From contig QZLH01002578.1 of NCBI GenBank assembly GCA_003833135.1, positions 1 to 12,670 of the forward strand: 12,670 nt of DNA, given 5' to 3'. The DNA comes from Oehlia diaphana. Its lineage: Eukaryota > Glomeromycota > Glomeromycetes > Glomerales > Glomeraceae. Of this stretch, positions 1-7,004 are shown one piece after another. Each line of letters opens with the position of its first letter. The first letter of the stretch is position 1. A program made the position numbers and the translations under genes. The notes below the pieces were generated by a model. That model was not told the DNA's origin, made no database searches, and was given only the letters and a program-made list of their open reading frames with translations.

Positions 1-5
1 GATTT

Positions 6-46
6 TTAATTCTGGCCTGATTTAGCGTAATTTCGGCTGGAATTAA
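6..46. repeat. Imperfect inverted repeat (12-bp arms)
   Basis: TTAATTCTGGCC (6-17) pairs with GGCTGGAATTAA (35-46), with two internal mismatches and a 17-base loop. It lies inside the putative transposon end and could be part of its subterminal structure. No terminator role can be supported here. Confidence 0.5.
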
Positions 47-136
47 CATAATAATTTTAATTTCAAATTCACTATCTTAATTCGAGCCAAAATTTGATAA
101 ACGAAAACAAACAATAAAACTCAATTTACTGCGGAT

Positions 137-210
137 AGTGTGAAAAATGTGAAAAAATGCGGCCACACCAAGTGTGAAAAAATAACAAAAAGTGTGAAAA
201 AGGTGTGACC
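137..210 (+). repeat. Clustered AGTGTGAAAAA motifs
   Basis: AGTGTGAAAAA or a near copy occurs at 137-147, 147-157, 171-182 and 191-201, followed by GGTGTGACC at 202-210. One inverted CCACACC (163-169) faces the third copy, giving CACACcaaGTGTG. Repeated short motifs next to a terminus are typical of subterminal transposase-binding sites. That role is inferred; only the repeats are seen. Confidence 0.7.
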
Positions 211-697
211 GTTCTATCCTGGACACCCTAGTGCGTTGCTACACTGACCCGCGTAAAAATGTTTTTCCATTATTAAAAAATAGAAATTTAGAAATTATTT
301 TATTTGCTTCTAATTATTTTCACAGAACTTGTTTTTTCATCGGTAAAACATGTTAATATTATCGCTTGCCACGTCTTTTAAAGTTTGCACCAAAATTATG
401 GTGGTTGATTTTTGTTCACATTTTCATCACTTTCGCAATAATTTTGGAAATTTCATTTTCTTCAATACCGCCCAAGCCACGACATTAAGTAGACGACTAT
501 TTTCATAACCATCTTTTGGAGGATCTTAAGTGAATATAATCCATGGTAACTTCGTAAAAAGGTTTAGGTCGAGGCGGGAAAGGAACAAACTTTTTATTTA
601 AAATCAATCTTCTATATGGTTGAGATTGTGATGCAGGGGGATTCCTTTGATCACGAGATCATGATCACAAAAAGTATTATATTCTTCAGTAAAAAAT

Positions 698-711
698 TGG
701 TAACGGTAAAT
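698..711 (+). repeat. Left target-site duplication of element L1
   Basis: TGGTAACGGTAAAT is repeated exactly at 1585-1598 on the other side of the inserted element. In the uninterrupted tandem copy the equivalent site reads TGGTAATGGTAAAT (about 2758-2771). Confidence 0.85.
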
Positions 712-1584
712 AGATCACCATAAAGATATTCTTTTTAAACTTCTTGACTCGAACGTCAATTATTTTAATTCTTTGATTACACAATTTATTAATTCTTATG
801 AATTATTTTCTCACATTAACGTTGATAATTTTAACACTTATCAAATTTATTTAATTTTACATCAATTTATTCCACAAAACTTACCCGGAAAATAATTTGG
901 GAATTTTTATTATCGTTATACGAACATTTATACAAACAAATTTGGCCTCGTCGTTGTTCTCATTTACGTACATGGGAACGTCGACTTGGCATCACTTCTA
1001 AACTGAAACGACACAAAAGGAAAAATAGAAGAATGAAATCTTCATCGGATTCAACTCAGCCTAGGGCTACTCCTACTACAACTACTTCCTCCACCTCACA
1101 CAATTCTAGAATCAGCCGTTCTCACGCTTCATCGAGCTATTGTCCTCCTACCGTATGTTCTTCTCGCCTTCCTGAGTCTTCTTACGCACGTTCCACGGTC
1201 CCTCGTCGCACTTCTGATTCTAATTTACCTATGTGGTTGATATTGTGTACATATAATTTTTTACATTTCGGAAGATGGTCGTCTTATATTCGACACCCTA
1301 GTGATTTAGAGTCAGGATATAATAATTTTCTTTCTAATTGTAATTTTAATTTTAATTTTTTTTCGGTTTCTTTTTCTTTATCTCCTATGGTTACGATGTA
1401 GGCTATGCCTATGGTTGTTTTCTTTTAAAAATAACGGGCAGGGCGACTTCTTCTGGCTTCACCAGAGAGGTTGGGCACTATCTTTAATTTAGGATTTATT
1501 AGACTTGTAGTTTATGTTTGTCCTTATGTATCGTTAGGCTCCAGTCGTGTCTATATGTTTAAAATAAAATAAAATAAAATAAAA
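712..1584 (+). mobile_element. 5'-truncated non-LTR retrotransposon L1 with (AAAAT)n tail
   Basis: This is an 873-bp insertion with a 14-bp target duplication on both sides. It ends in about five TAAAA units directly abutting the right duplication. It starts in the middle of coding sequence, the usual 5' truncation of target-primed reverse transcription. It carries the C-terminal end of a probable ORF2 followed by about 160 bp of 3' UTR. The UTR contains a short stem, TCTGG/CCAGA (about 1454-1468), and then GAGAGG. The element lies opposite in orientation to the family P gene it disrupts. Fragment length and the frameshift make it incapable of moving by itself. Confidence 0.8.
713..1401 (+). 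pseudogene. C-terminal part of a LINE-type ORF2 polyprotein, frameshifted
   Basis: Open sequence starts at the very edge of the insertion, with no start codon. The 713-892 frame reads about 60 codons (…LHQFIPQNLPGK) and hits a stop at an A-run. A one-base shift continues it as RKIIWEFLLSLYEHLYKQIW, then PRRCSHLRTWERRLGIT, to a stop at 1399-1401. The Trp/Arg/Cys block with ERRLGIT followed by a Lys/Arg cluster resembles the region after the reverse transcriptase in fungal LINE ORF2 proteins. That comparison is from memory of the family. The last 120 residues are Ser/Thr-rich and then Asn/Phe-rich, and may be non-conserved tail. An ATG at 1033 is internal and not a real start. Confidence 0.55.
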
Positions 1585-1598
1585 TGGTAACGGTAAAT
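1585..1598 (+). repeat. Right target-site duplication of element L1
   Basis: TGGTAACGGTAAAT, identical to 698-711, lies immediately after the (AAAAT)n tail. The family P sequence then continues with TACTAGCCCAAGG. Confidence 0.85.
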
Positions 1599-1829
1599 TA
1601 CTAGCCCAAGGACAACGACGAATTCTATCAAAATCAATTTGATTTGGATTTTAAGTACTATAAGTTTTCATCATAAGGTTCAAAATGCATTAATAAACGT
1701 TATATAAATATCTAGAAATTAGTGCATTTCTTACAAATAAAGCCTGAACAACATCAACTATTAAAAGTCGTTTCCAAGCCTAACAGAGTGAAATAAAGCG
1801 TGGGACGTCAATATTTATAAATTAATCAT

Positions 1830-3552
1830 TTCTTACGAACATAAGGATTGGCATACCATTTGCGACCTAGCTTGTGAATTAAGATGTTCTAGAACGTCTA
1901 TTTCTGTATTTTCTTGTAATTTTAAATCTATCCAAATTCTTTCTAAATATCATCAAACATTTTTACGTAATTCTAGAGCTTGGACCATATTTTTTAAGTA
2001 CCCAATAATAAAAATTTGAATGAACTGATAATGATCTCATTTTTGATAATTTAAGTAAATTGGCATCATATTTAAACTAAATGTTGTAATGATTTGTTCG
2101 TTTTCCAGAGCTACTTCAGGTTAATTAATTCTATTAATTAACAATTCCAATCAGTCAAATTTTCTGTGGTTTCATTGTGAATAAAACAGGAGCAAGCAAT
2201 TACTGATTATGGTTCTTCACAAATTTTTGAAACGAATCCATCAAATTCCCAATCTCATTTAATCTATATTTAAATAAATGAAACGCTTCTTCCATAACAG
2301 CTTCAGTTAATTGAAATCCGAGATCAAGAAGTTGTCTTAAACGAGCGATAACAGAATTAACATCAGGAATAATCCAATTTATTGACGGATAGCGCTTTGC
2401 ATCACGAGTTCGCTGACATCACTGCAAATTTCGTGATATCTAATTTTCTTCCATAAATATACTAAATCAACATCGCTCTAGCAACGACATTAAGTTGACG
2501 ACTATTTTCATAGCCATTCTTCGGAGGATAATCTTCATGAGCTCTCGCTTGCATTAATTGAATACATTCTATGGTATCATCGGAATGGTTTGGGACGAGG
2601 TGGAAAAGGCATAAACTTTATCTTCAATATGAGGAGCATCATTTATGATAAATGGGCCGGCTGATAGAAAACGAAATAATTCCATATCATTTCCTTTAAT
2701 CACAAGATCATGATTACTTAAAATATTATATCCTTCAGTGGTAGTTTAGTAAAAATTGGTAATGGTAAATTACTAGCCCAAGGAAAACGAAGTTTCTTTT
2801 TAAAGTCACGAATTCTATCAAAATCAATTTGATTTACATTATGTTGGATCTTTTGTTCTATAAGTTTTTCATCATATAACCCAAAATGCATCAATAGTCG
2901 CTGTATAAAATAACGAGATATTATGGCATTTCTTGCGAGCAAAGCCTGAACAACGTCAAGCTTAATAAATCATTTCCAAGCCTAACGCCATGAAACAAAA
3001 CGTGGATTGCGCCTCACAACAGAGAGAGAAAACGAGGAATGGATGCAAAAGTGCAGAGAAGGAAGTGCGTTTGCAGCAATATTAATTGAAGATCTGAAAA
3101 CGGGAAAGAATGAGATGGAAGAAAAGAAAGCAGCTGAAAACAAGAAACAGGAGGCAAAAAGTATCAAACCAGTGACTCCAGTAGAAATGCACGAATACAA
3201 TACCGTGAACGCTTCTTGCTCGACAAGGCTAAAACCAAGGTCTAGCCGTACTAACCCATTCGTAATTAACTCTGATTTCGATGAAGAAAGTATAAAAGAG
3301 GGCAAAAAGAGGGTTCTCGGTAAGGAGAGTGAACGTTATATAGGCGGAGAGTAAAGGGTAAGTTGCCTGGTAGTACTGGAAGAGATAGAGGAGGTAGACG
3401 TAGACATGTAAATAAGTAGTTCGCTTGTAGTTGTGTCGGTAGTAGTTAAAGTCGAACGTGTGTTTGTAATTTATTTTGTTTTGCACTTTGCTAATAAAGA
3501 AATGCGTTTACGCGAGTTGAAAAATATATATATAAATATATATATTAACCAT
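1830..3552 (-). pseudogene. Family P copy P2 (proximal, unit I)
   Basis: This is the best-preserved copy of the unrecognised family P. The start codon is at 3552-3550, but a 0.5-kb insertion (3006-3535) separates it from the body. The longest clean stretch is 2718-2942. It contains RNAIISRYFIQRLLMHFG, then YDEKLIEQKIQHN, NQIDFDRIRDFKKK and PWASNLPLPIFTKL. A frame shift leads on to EGYNILSNHDLVIKGNDMEL, LFRFLSAGPFI, then ARAHEDYPPKNGYENSRQLN. Later come ARLRQLLDLGFQLTEAVMEE and SVIACSCFIHNE, then SNFYYWVLKKYG, and it ends at RSQMVCQSLCS followed by a stop at 1836-1834. The intact protein would be roughly 380-420 residues. No catalytic motif, signal peptide or membrane segment is visible. Several stops and frameshifts make it non-functional. 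Confidence 0.65.
3006..3535 (+). pseudogene. Inserted, 5'-truncated and frameshifted gene fragment with Arg/Gly-rich tail
   Basis: About 530 bp interrupt copy P2 after its first few codons; the equivalent place in P4 is uninterrupted. An open frame is already running at the left edge (from 3007, no ATG). It is highly charged (ERENEEWMQKCREG, then KNEMEEKKAAENKKQEAK) and stops at 3352-3354. Frames overlap at 3333-3351, and a one-base shift reads on as RRVKGKLPGSTGRDRGGRRR to a stop at 3417-3419. This suggests the original protein ended in a basic Arg/Gly-rich tail. A 3' UTR-like stretch follows with AATAAA at 3493-3498. Truncation at the 5' end plus a retained poly(A) signal suits a retroposed mRNA fragment, but no clear A-tail or target duplication is seen. 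It could equally be a gag-like retroelement fragment. The family is not recognised. Confidence 0.5.
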
Positions 3553-3935
3553 TCCCCACGAGATGAGGATCTTGTGAAATAGCATAGGTATAAGGTATAT
3601 CTATAAAATTTCATGAGCAATAGTCAAAAATTCCCCTATAATGTATTGTTTATATAGGATTCCATTACACAGTACTTGTGTGACTGTGGTGCAATCAATT
3701 TGCACTAATGAGCATGTACAACGCCAAATTTCTGCACGATTTTGCCCCTGTTTCATCAAATTTAGTAATGATTTTACAGGAATCGTTCGAAATCTGATTT
3801 TTATCGTTCGCGTCTTAAGCCATTTGGTATTTAAATGTAGTACTATATTAATACTCTTACAGTTATATAAACCCCGAAATTTTGTTCATTTATTTAAATT
3901 ACAAAATAAATCTTCTTCTGTTTCTAAAAATCAAT
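3553..3935. promoter_or_regulatory. Shared divergent promoter region, unit I
   Basis: This region lies between the family P start codon (3552) and the gene S start codon (3936), 383 bp apart. It is recognisably related to 8287-8830 in unit II. The strongest conserved block is 3713-3769: GTACAACGC, then TTGCCCCTG, then AAATTTAGTAA, matching 8455-8503. It presumably drives both genes of the pair. Outside this block and the TATA element the copies have drifted considerably. Confidence 0.5.
3864..3871 (+). promoter_or_regulatory. TATA box of gene S copy 1
   Basis: TATATAAA lies 65 bp before the ATG, within AGTTATATAAACC. The same element precedes both other copies of gene S, at 8753-8760 and 11625-11632. 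Positional conservation in three diverged copies supports a core promoter role. Confidence 0.65.
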
Positions 3936-4346
3936 ATGTCTGCTTCATCAACCACTGTTAATAAACCAGCCGCAGCAATTATGCAACGTCGGCTATTTAC
4001 TAAAGGAAGGTTTTTTCATATTACACCAAACGATAAAAATCATTTCTTAATAACTTATAAAATTATTGAAGAAAATTTTGATTTTTTTGATGACAATGAT
4101 CCTGATTATAAGCTCAACTACGACCACGAATTTATTTATTCATATCATACAGCGAATTATTATGTCAGATGTAAGTTGTTAACTCTTTCAATAATTGAAG
4201 ATTTATTGAATCATGAAGAGTTTGATATAAACACACAAAATAATGATATACCATTATCTCCACAACAAAAATTAAGTCTTGAAGAAAGCTTGCTTGTAAA
4301 GCTTTATTTACGCGTTTCACGAGGAACCGATGAAATTATAATTTAG
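3936..4346 (+). CDS. Gene S copy 1: intact uncharacterised 136-residue protein
   Basis: This is the only complete member of a three-copy family in the window. The product is not recognised. The start at 3936 was chosen because both degenerate copies align from this ATG (here MSASSTTVNKP; the other copies begin MFTSP or MFTLP). An in-frame ATG at 3882 lies close behind the TATA box and is not conserved. Residues 1-15 are Ser/Thr/Ala-rich, and 16-32 are basic (MQRRLFTKGRFFHI). A strongly acidic aromatic stretch covers about 44-62 (ENFDFFDDNDPDY). This is followed by an HEFIYSYHTANYYVR block and a C-terminal Leu-rich region (LSLEESLLVKLYLRVSRG). There is no signal peptide, membrane segment, Cys/His metal site or enzyme motif. 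It is a single exon. It sits head-to-head with family P copy P2 across about 385 bp. Survival of the frame while its paralogs decay hints at, but does not prove, a functional gene. Confidence 0.65.
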   Translation: MSASSTTVNKPAAAIMQRRLFTKGRFFHITPNDKNHFLITYKIIEENFDFFDDNDPDYKLNYDHEFIYSYHTANYYVRCKLLTLSIIEDLLNHEEFDINTQNNDIPLSPQQKLSLEESLLVKLYLRVSRGTDEIII

Positions 4347-5043
4347 ATTAGCATATTTTGAGAAAGTTATTACTCTTTTATTGTCCATTTGATCTTCAAT
4401 TTTGGTTCCAGACCGTTTACTTAGTAGTCATTATATCAAACTTACTAAATAGATTTTACGTTATAAATTAATATTTAATACCTCCCACAACATCTTTACC
4501 TTTATTTTCTCCTCCCATATCATCCACTTAGTATGGAACAATTATTTGAAACTTCGCCTAATATGATAAATCACGTAGTATTTGAATTTTAAATTTACTT
4601 TTACTAACTTTACTAGATTTGAAACCTTTTTAATATATAAGGAAAAAATATATAATTATAAGAATATTCTTTAAGTATATTATGATATAAAAATAAAATT
4701 CCTAAATTTAAGATTTCGTTTGGTTATTAAAACTGAATTTACCATGACAGTTTGGGTCAGAGAGTTTTTATTCATTATGACATATAACGCAAAAGCCACA
4801 AATGAATACCGACAAAATTAGCAAAGTAATAAATTAAAGGATTTACAAAACTTGTAATATAATTCCACACTCGTGATAAAAATAGTTTATTGATTTTCCA
4901 TCACCTCAATGGAAGTTGTGTGCGTTAACCGCGTTTTTTTCTTACAAAAATAAAAATAATAAACTCTAAGTCTTTGAAATTTAACAAAATATTTATATTG
5001 TAAAACAAAGTAAATAAAAAAGTTTTTGTTATATACGCTAATA
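4347..5043. other. AT-rich intergenic region between units I and II
   Basis: I see no convincing gene in this stretch. A possible poly(A) signal, AATAAA (4692-4697), lies about 345 bp after the gene S stop. The duplicated sequence of unit II begins near 5044 with TAGAAATCTAGAAATT, which matches about 285-300 in unit I. Confidence 0.6.
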
Positions 5044-5618
5044 TTAAAAATAGAAATCTAGAAATTATTTTATTTGCTTCTAATTATTTTCACAGAACTT
5101 GTTTTTCATTAGTATAAAGTAAAAAAAGTTAAAATATGATAACTTTATTTCGAAACAAAAAAAATATCTACTAATTGTACAAATTGAAGAATGTTGTCTA
5201 TATATGCCAAAATAGCTTATGTTATTGTTGGTGTTAATATTATCGCTTGTCACGTTTTTTTAGAGTAAAATTTGCACCAAATATTAAGAATTGATCCATT
5301 CTTTTGCATTATCTCAAATTTTTTCCCACAAATTTACTAAACTAGTATATGTCAATACCGCCCAAGCAACGACAATAAGTAGACAACTATTTCAATAGCC
5401 ATCTTTTGGAGGATCATTTTCATGAGTCTCGCTTGCATTAATTGAATATAATCCATGGTATCTTCGTAAAAAGGTTTAGGTCGAGGTGGAAAGGCACAAA
5501 CTTTTTATTTAAAATCAAATCTTTCAATATTATTAAGATTTGAAAAAGTTTTTGAAAAGCATCATTTGGACCAGATCATTTCTTTTCATCACGTGATCAT
5601 GATCGCCAGTAAAAAATT

Positions 5619-5633
5619 GGTAACGGTAAATTA
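5619..5633 (+). repeat. Left target-site duplication of element L2b
   Basis: GGTAACGGTAAATTA, repeated with one mismatch (GGCAACGGTAAATTA) at 6749-6763. It is the same target sequence as that used by element L1 in unit I. Confidence 0.8.
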
Positions 5634-5635
5634 TG

Positions 5636-5651
5636 AAACCGACCATATCAC
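5636..5651 (+). repeat. Left target-site duplication of nested element L2a
   Basis: AAACCGACCATATCAC, repeated with one mismatch as AAACCGACCATTTCAC at 6171-6186, directly after the A-rich tail of L2a. Confidence 0.8.
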
Positions 5652-5915
5652 TCTGTCCCTAACCTAAAGCAATCGCCGAAGAAGACTAATGACCAACCTA
5701 GCAGAAAGTCTGGTATTTCTGGACACGCATCGGATTCTGGTCAGTCTAAGAAGAAGGATCGCGAGTCCTCGAAGTCAACCAAGGCTAAAGGTAATCAGTC
5801 GATGAATCCTGGACCCCAGAATCGACAAAGCAACTCGTACAAAGGTAAGGGAGGCGGTAGCTCAAACAAGGAGGTTTTAAGGGAAATTTTGACGTTACTA
5901 CGGAGATTAGTTTAG
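5652..5915 (+). pseudogene. C-terminal 87 residues of an ORF1/gag-like retrotransposon protein
   Basis: The frame is open from the first base of L2a to a stop at 5913-5915, without a start codon, so this is a 5'-truncated copy. The residues are rich in Lys, Ser, Gly, Asn and Gln (KQSPKKTNDQ, SGQSKKKDRESS, NSYKGKGGGSS), then end in an amphipathic helix-like VLREILTLLRRLV. A basic low-complexity region followed by a short Leu helix suits a nucleic-acid-binding ORF1 product of LINE elements. This is inferred from composition and from the (A-rich tail plus target duplication) setting, because no zinc knuckle is visible. Confidence 0.5.
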
Positions 5916-6170
5916 TTCTGTCTAATTTGTACTTTTAGCTTAGGCAGAATTATTTCAATTTTTTATTCTTTTTGGACCCCTTCGGGGAAGAGGGCTTACC
6001 CTACTTTATTCCTATTTCGTTTGACTGCTTACTGGTGGCGAAGTTTCACTCAGCGAGGGTCGTACTCTTTTTCAAAGGGTAAGGTCCTGGCTTATTAGGT
6101 TGGGATGAATTACATTTAGGTCTCGCGATGTTTACTACTATTCTTGAATAAAAATAAAAAATAAAATAAA
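5652..6170 (+). mobile_element. Nested non-LTR element L2a, ORF1-like coding only
   Basis: This is a 519-bp insertion two bases inside the 5' edge of L2b. It is flanked by a 16-bp duplication and ends in an A-rich tail (AATAAAAATAAAAAATAAAA). It holds an 87-codon ORF1-like C-terminus, then directly about 230 bp of 3' UTR with no ORF2. The UTR has a small GC hairpin (CCCC TTC GGGG, 5977-5987). It also has GGCGAAGTTTCACTCAGCGA, loosely similar in position and sequence to GGCGACTTC…CACCAGAGAGG in L1. It is nested, and so younger than L2b. Confidence 0.75.
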
Positions 6171-6186
6171 AAACCGACCATTTCAC
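6171..6186 (+). repeat. Right target-site duplication of nested element L2a
   Basis: AAACCGACCATTTCAC, one mismatch from 5636-5651. Confidence 0.8.
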
Positions 6187-6353
6187 ATATTCCTTTCAAA
6201 AAACAAACGAACAAAAAGACAAAAAGAAAAACTCGAAATCCAGCGGACTCTACCTCTTCGAATAAATCACGTGATAAATCCAAGAAGCACTCGACGAAAA
6301 TGAACGATGACACATGTTCCTTGCTGAAATTAATCCTGAATCTCTTAACTTAG
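6171..6353 (+). pseudogene. Lys/Ser-rich C-terminal ORF1-like fragment of L2b
   Basis: The open frame runs about 60 codons from the edge of the L2a duplication to a stop at 6351-6353. It reads KKQTNKKTKRKTRNP, then STSSNKSRDKSKKHSTK, and ends CSLLKLILNLLT. It has the same layout as the L2a frame: basic Ser-rich stretch, short Leu-rich helix, stop, then UTR. Sequence identity to L2a is low, so it is probably a different family with the same architecture. The 5' part is missing. Confidence 0.4.
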
Positions 6354-6748
6354 ATTCCAAGTAAAATCCTTCTAAAATAGAAGGCGTTAAGTCATCATAA
6401 TAACACCATTTTGACCCCCTTCTATTTTTATTTTGTAGGATCCACGGTTGGTGTGATGGTGAATTTTATGGTGTTGTTTAGGAGTTTTGAAGGAAGTTGT
6501 AAGTTCGGTCTGTGGGTTTTTTTTAGCTTCTGCTTTTTTCCTTTCCCCAGTGCGTTATTTTATTTCATTTCGTTTGTACCTTATCGGTCATGTTGGGGTT
6601 TCAAACTTTTAATAATGTAGCATAGGGTCCAGTGTAAGCCGGATGATAGCAGTCTAGCCATAGTTTTTTATTGTGTTCAATTATGTAAAAATATATATAG
6701 CCTGTTGCCTGTTTCCCATAAAATAAAATAAAATAAAATAAAATAATA

Positions 6749-6763
6749 GGCAACGGTAAATTA
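6749..6763 (+). repeat. Right target-site duplication of element L2b
   Basis: GGCAACGGTAAATTA, one mismatch from 5619-5633. Family P sequence continues directly with CTAGCCCAAGG. Confidence 0.8.
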
Positions 6764-7004
6764 CTAGCCCAAGGAAAACGACGAATTCTATCAAAATAAA
6801 TTTGATTTACAAAGTGGTGGATTTTAAGTACTATTAAGTTTTCATCATAAGATTCAAAATGCATTAATAGACGTTATATAATATATCTAGAAATTAGTGC
6901 ATTTCTTACAAATAAAGCCTGAACAACGTCAACTGTTAAAAGTCGTTTCCAAGCCTAACAGCGTGAAATAAAGCGTGGGTCGTCAATATTTATAAATTAA
7001 TCAT

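Larger units (their letters stand above)
1..230. mobile_element. One end of a probable DNA transposon
   Basis: The stretch ends on its right side in GGACACCCTA. Read on the other strand this is TAGGGTGTCC, the kind of terminus seen in cut-and-paste elements with a TA target duplication. Inside it is a cluster of AGTGTGAAAAA-like motifs (137-210), which resembles subterminal transposase-binding repeats. A 12-bp imperfect inverted repeat lies near the left edge. There is no transposase coding in this stretch, and the other end would lie outside the window, so family and size are unknown. The boundary at 230 is inferred from the terminus-like sequence and from the repeated family P locus starting shortly after it. 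A simple local repeat cluster is the main alternative. Confidence 0.4.
275..1829 (-). pseudogene. Family P copy P1 (distal, unit I), split by a retrotransposon
   Basis: This is a degenerate copy of an unrecognised minus-strand protein family. The start codon aligns with those of the other copies at 1829-1827. It is followed by M-I-N-L, a stop, then SHALFHSVRLGND, and further down PWASNLPLP at the point where the 712-1584 element interrupts it. Beyond the element the frame resumes with traces reading HDLVIKG, then KKFVPFPPRPKPF and GYENSRLLNVV, all separated by stops or frame changes. The 3' part (about 275-440) no longer matches the proximal copy P2 and matches only the equivalent copy in unit II. 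P1 starts directly after the end of P2. Its function is unknown. The intact product would be soluble-looking, rich in Leu, Ile, Asn and Asp. Confidence 0.6.
5634..6748 (+). mobile_element. Non-LTR retrotransposon fragment L2b with (AAAAT)n tail, carrying a nested element
   Basis: The insertion is flanked by 15-bp duplications and ends in TAAAA units (6718-6748). Removing the nested element L2a leaves about 580 bp: a short Lys/Ser-rich open frame followed by a T-rich 3' region. The interior does not resemble L1. No reverse transcriptase or endonuclease coding is present. The open frame at 6411-6620 lies in the T-rich UTR-like part and looks like low-complexity chance. Confidence 0.7.
5044..7004 (-). 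pseudogene. Family P copy P3 (distal, unit II), split by nested retrotransposons
   Basis: This is the counterpart of P1 in unit II. The start codon is at 7004-7002. The N-terminus is M-I-N-L, a stop, then THALFHAVRLGND, followed after a frame change by VRNALISRY and later PWASNLPLP. The 5634-6748 insertion interrupts it at the same site as in P1. Past the insertion, KDLILNKKFVPF and related traces of the family can be read between stops. The far end (5044-5350) shares with P1 a stretch not found in P2 or P4, including CGCTTGTCACGT near 5241. It also has about 115 bp (around 5110-5230) absent from P1. It starts one codon after the stop of P4, exactly as P1 follows P2. Confidence 0.55.

Noticed and set aside
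640..670. GATCATGATC-type palindromes (also near 5592-5603)
   Set aside because: They fall in the family P codons for HDLVIK and recur only with that coding sequence, so a separate operator-like role is not supported.
2982..3305. 107-codon minus-strand open frame
   Set aside because: It is the mirror of the charged frame at 3007-3354 and crosses the insertion boundary, so it cannot be an old gene.
3229..3486. 85-codon minus-strand open frame
   Set aside because: It is antisense to the inserted fragment and its 3' UTR. The composition (Tyr/Phe-rich) suggests chance.
3520..3545. TATATATA run as a promoter
   Set aside because: It is a simple AT repeat at the junction of the inserted fragment and the first codons of P2, not positioned for either gene.
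3882..3935. N-terminal extension of gene S copy 1 from an ATG at 3882
   Set aside because: It starts only 10 bp after the TATA box and is not conserved in copies 2 and 3, which align from the ATG at 3936.
3641..3961. 106-codon plus-strand open frame
   Set aside because: It covers the divergent promoter and the TATA box and overlaps the start of gene S in another frame. Its unit II counterpart is not open.
6116..6313. 65-codon minus-strand open frame
   Set aside because: It crosses the L2a/L2b junction and reads the A-rich tail as Phe/Leu. It is antisense to retroelement sequence.
6601..6864. 87-codon minus-strand open frame
   Set aside because: It joins a family P fragment to the antisense of the L2b tail. 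Only the family P part is meaningful, and it is annotated as P3.
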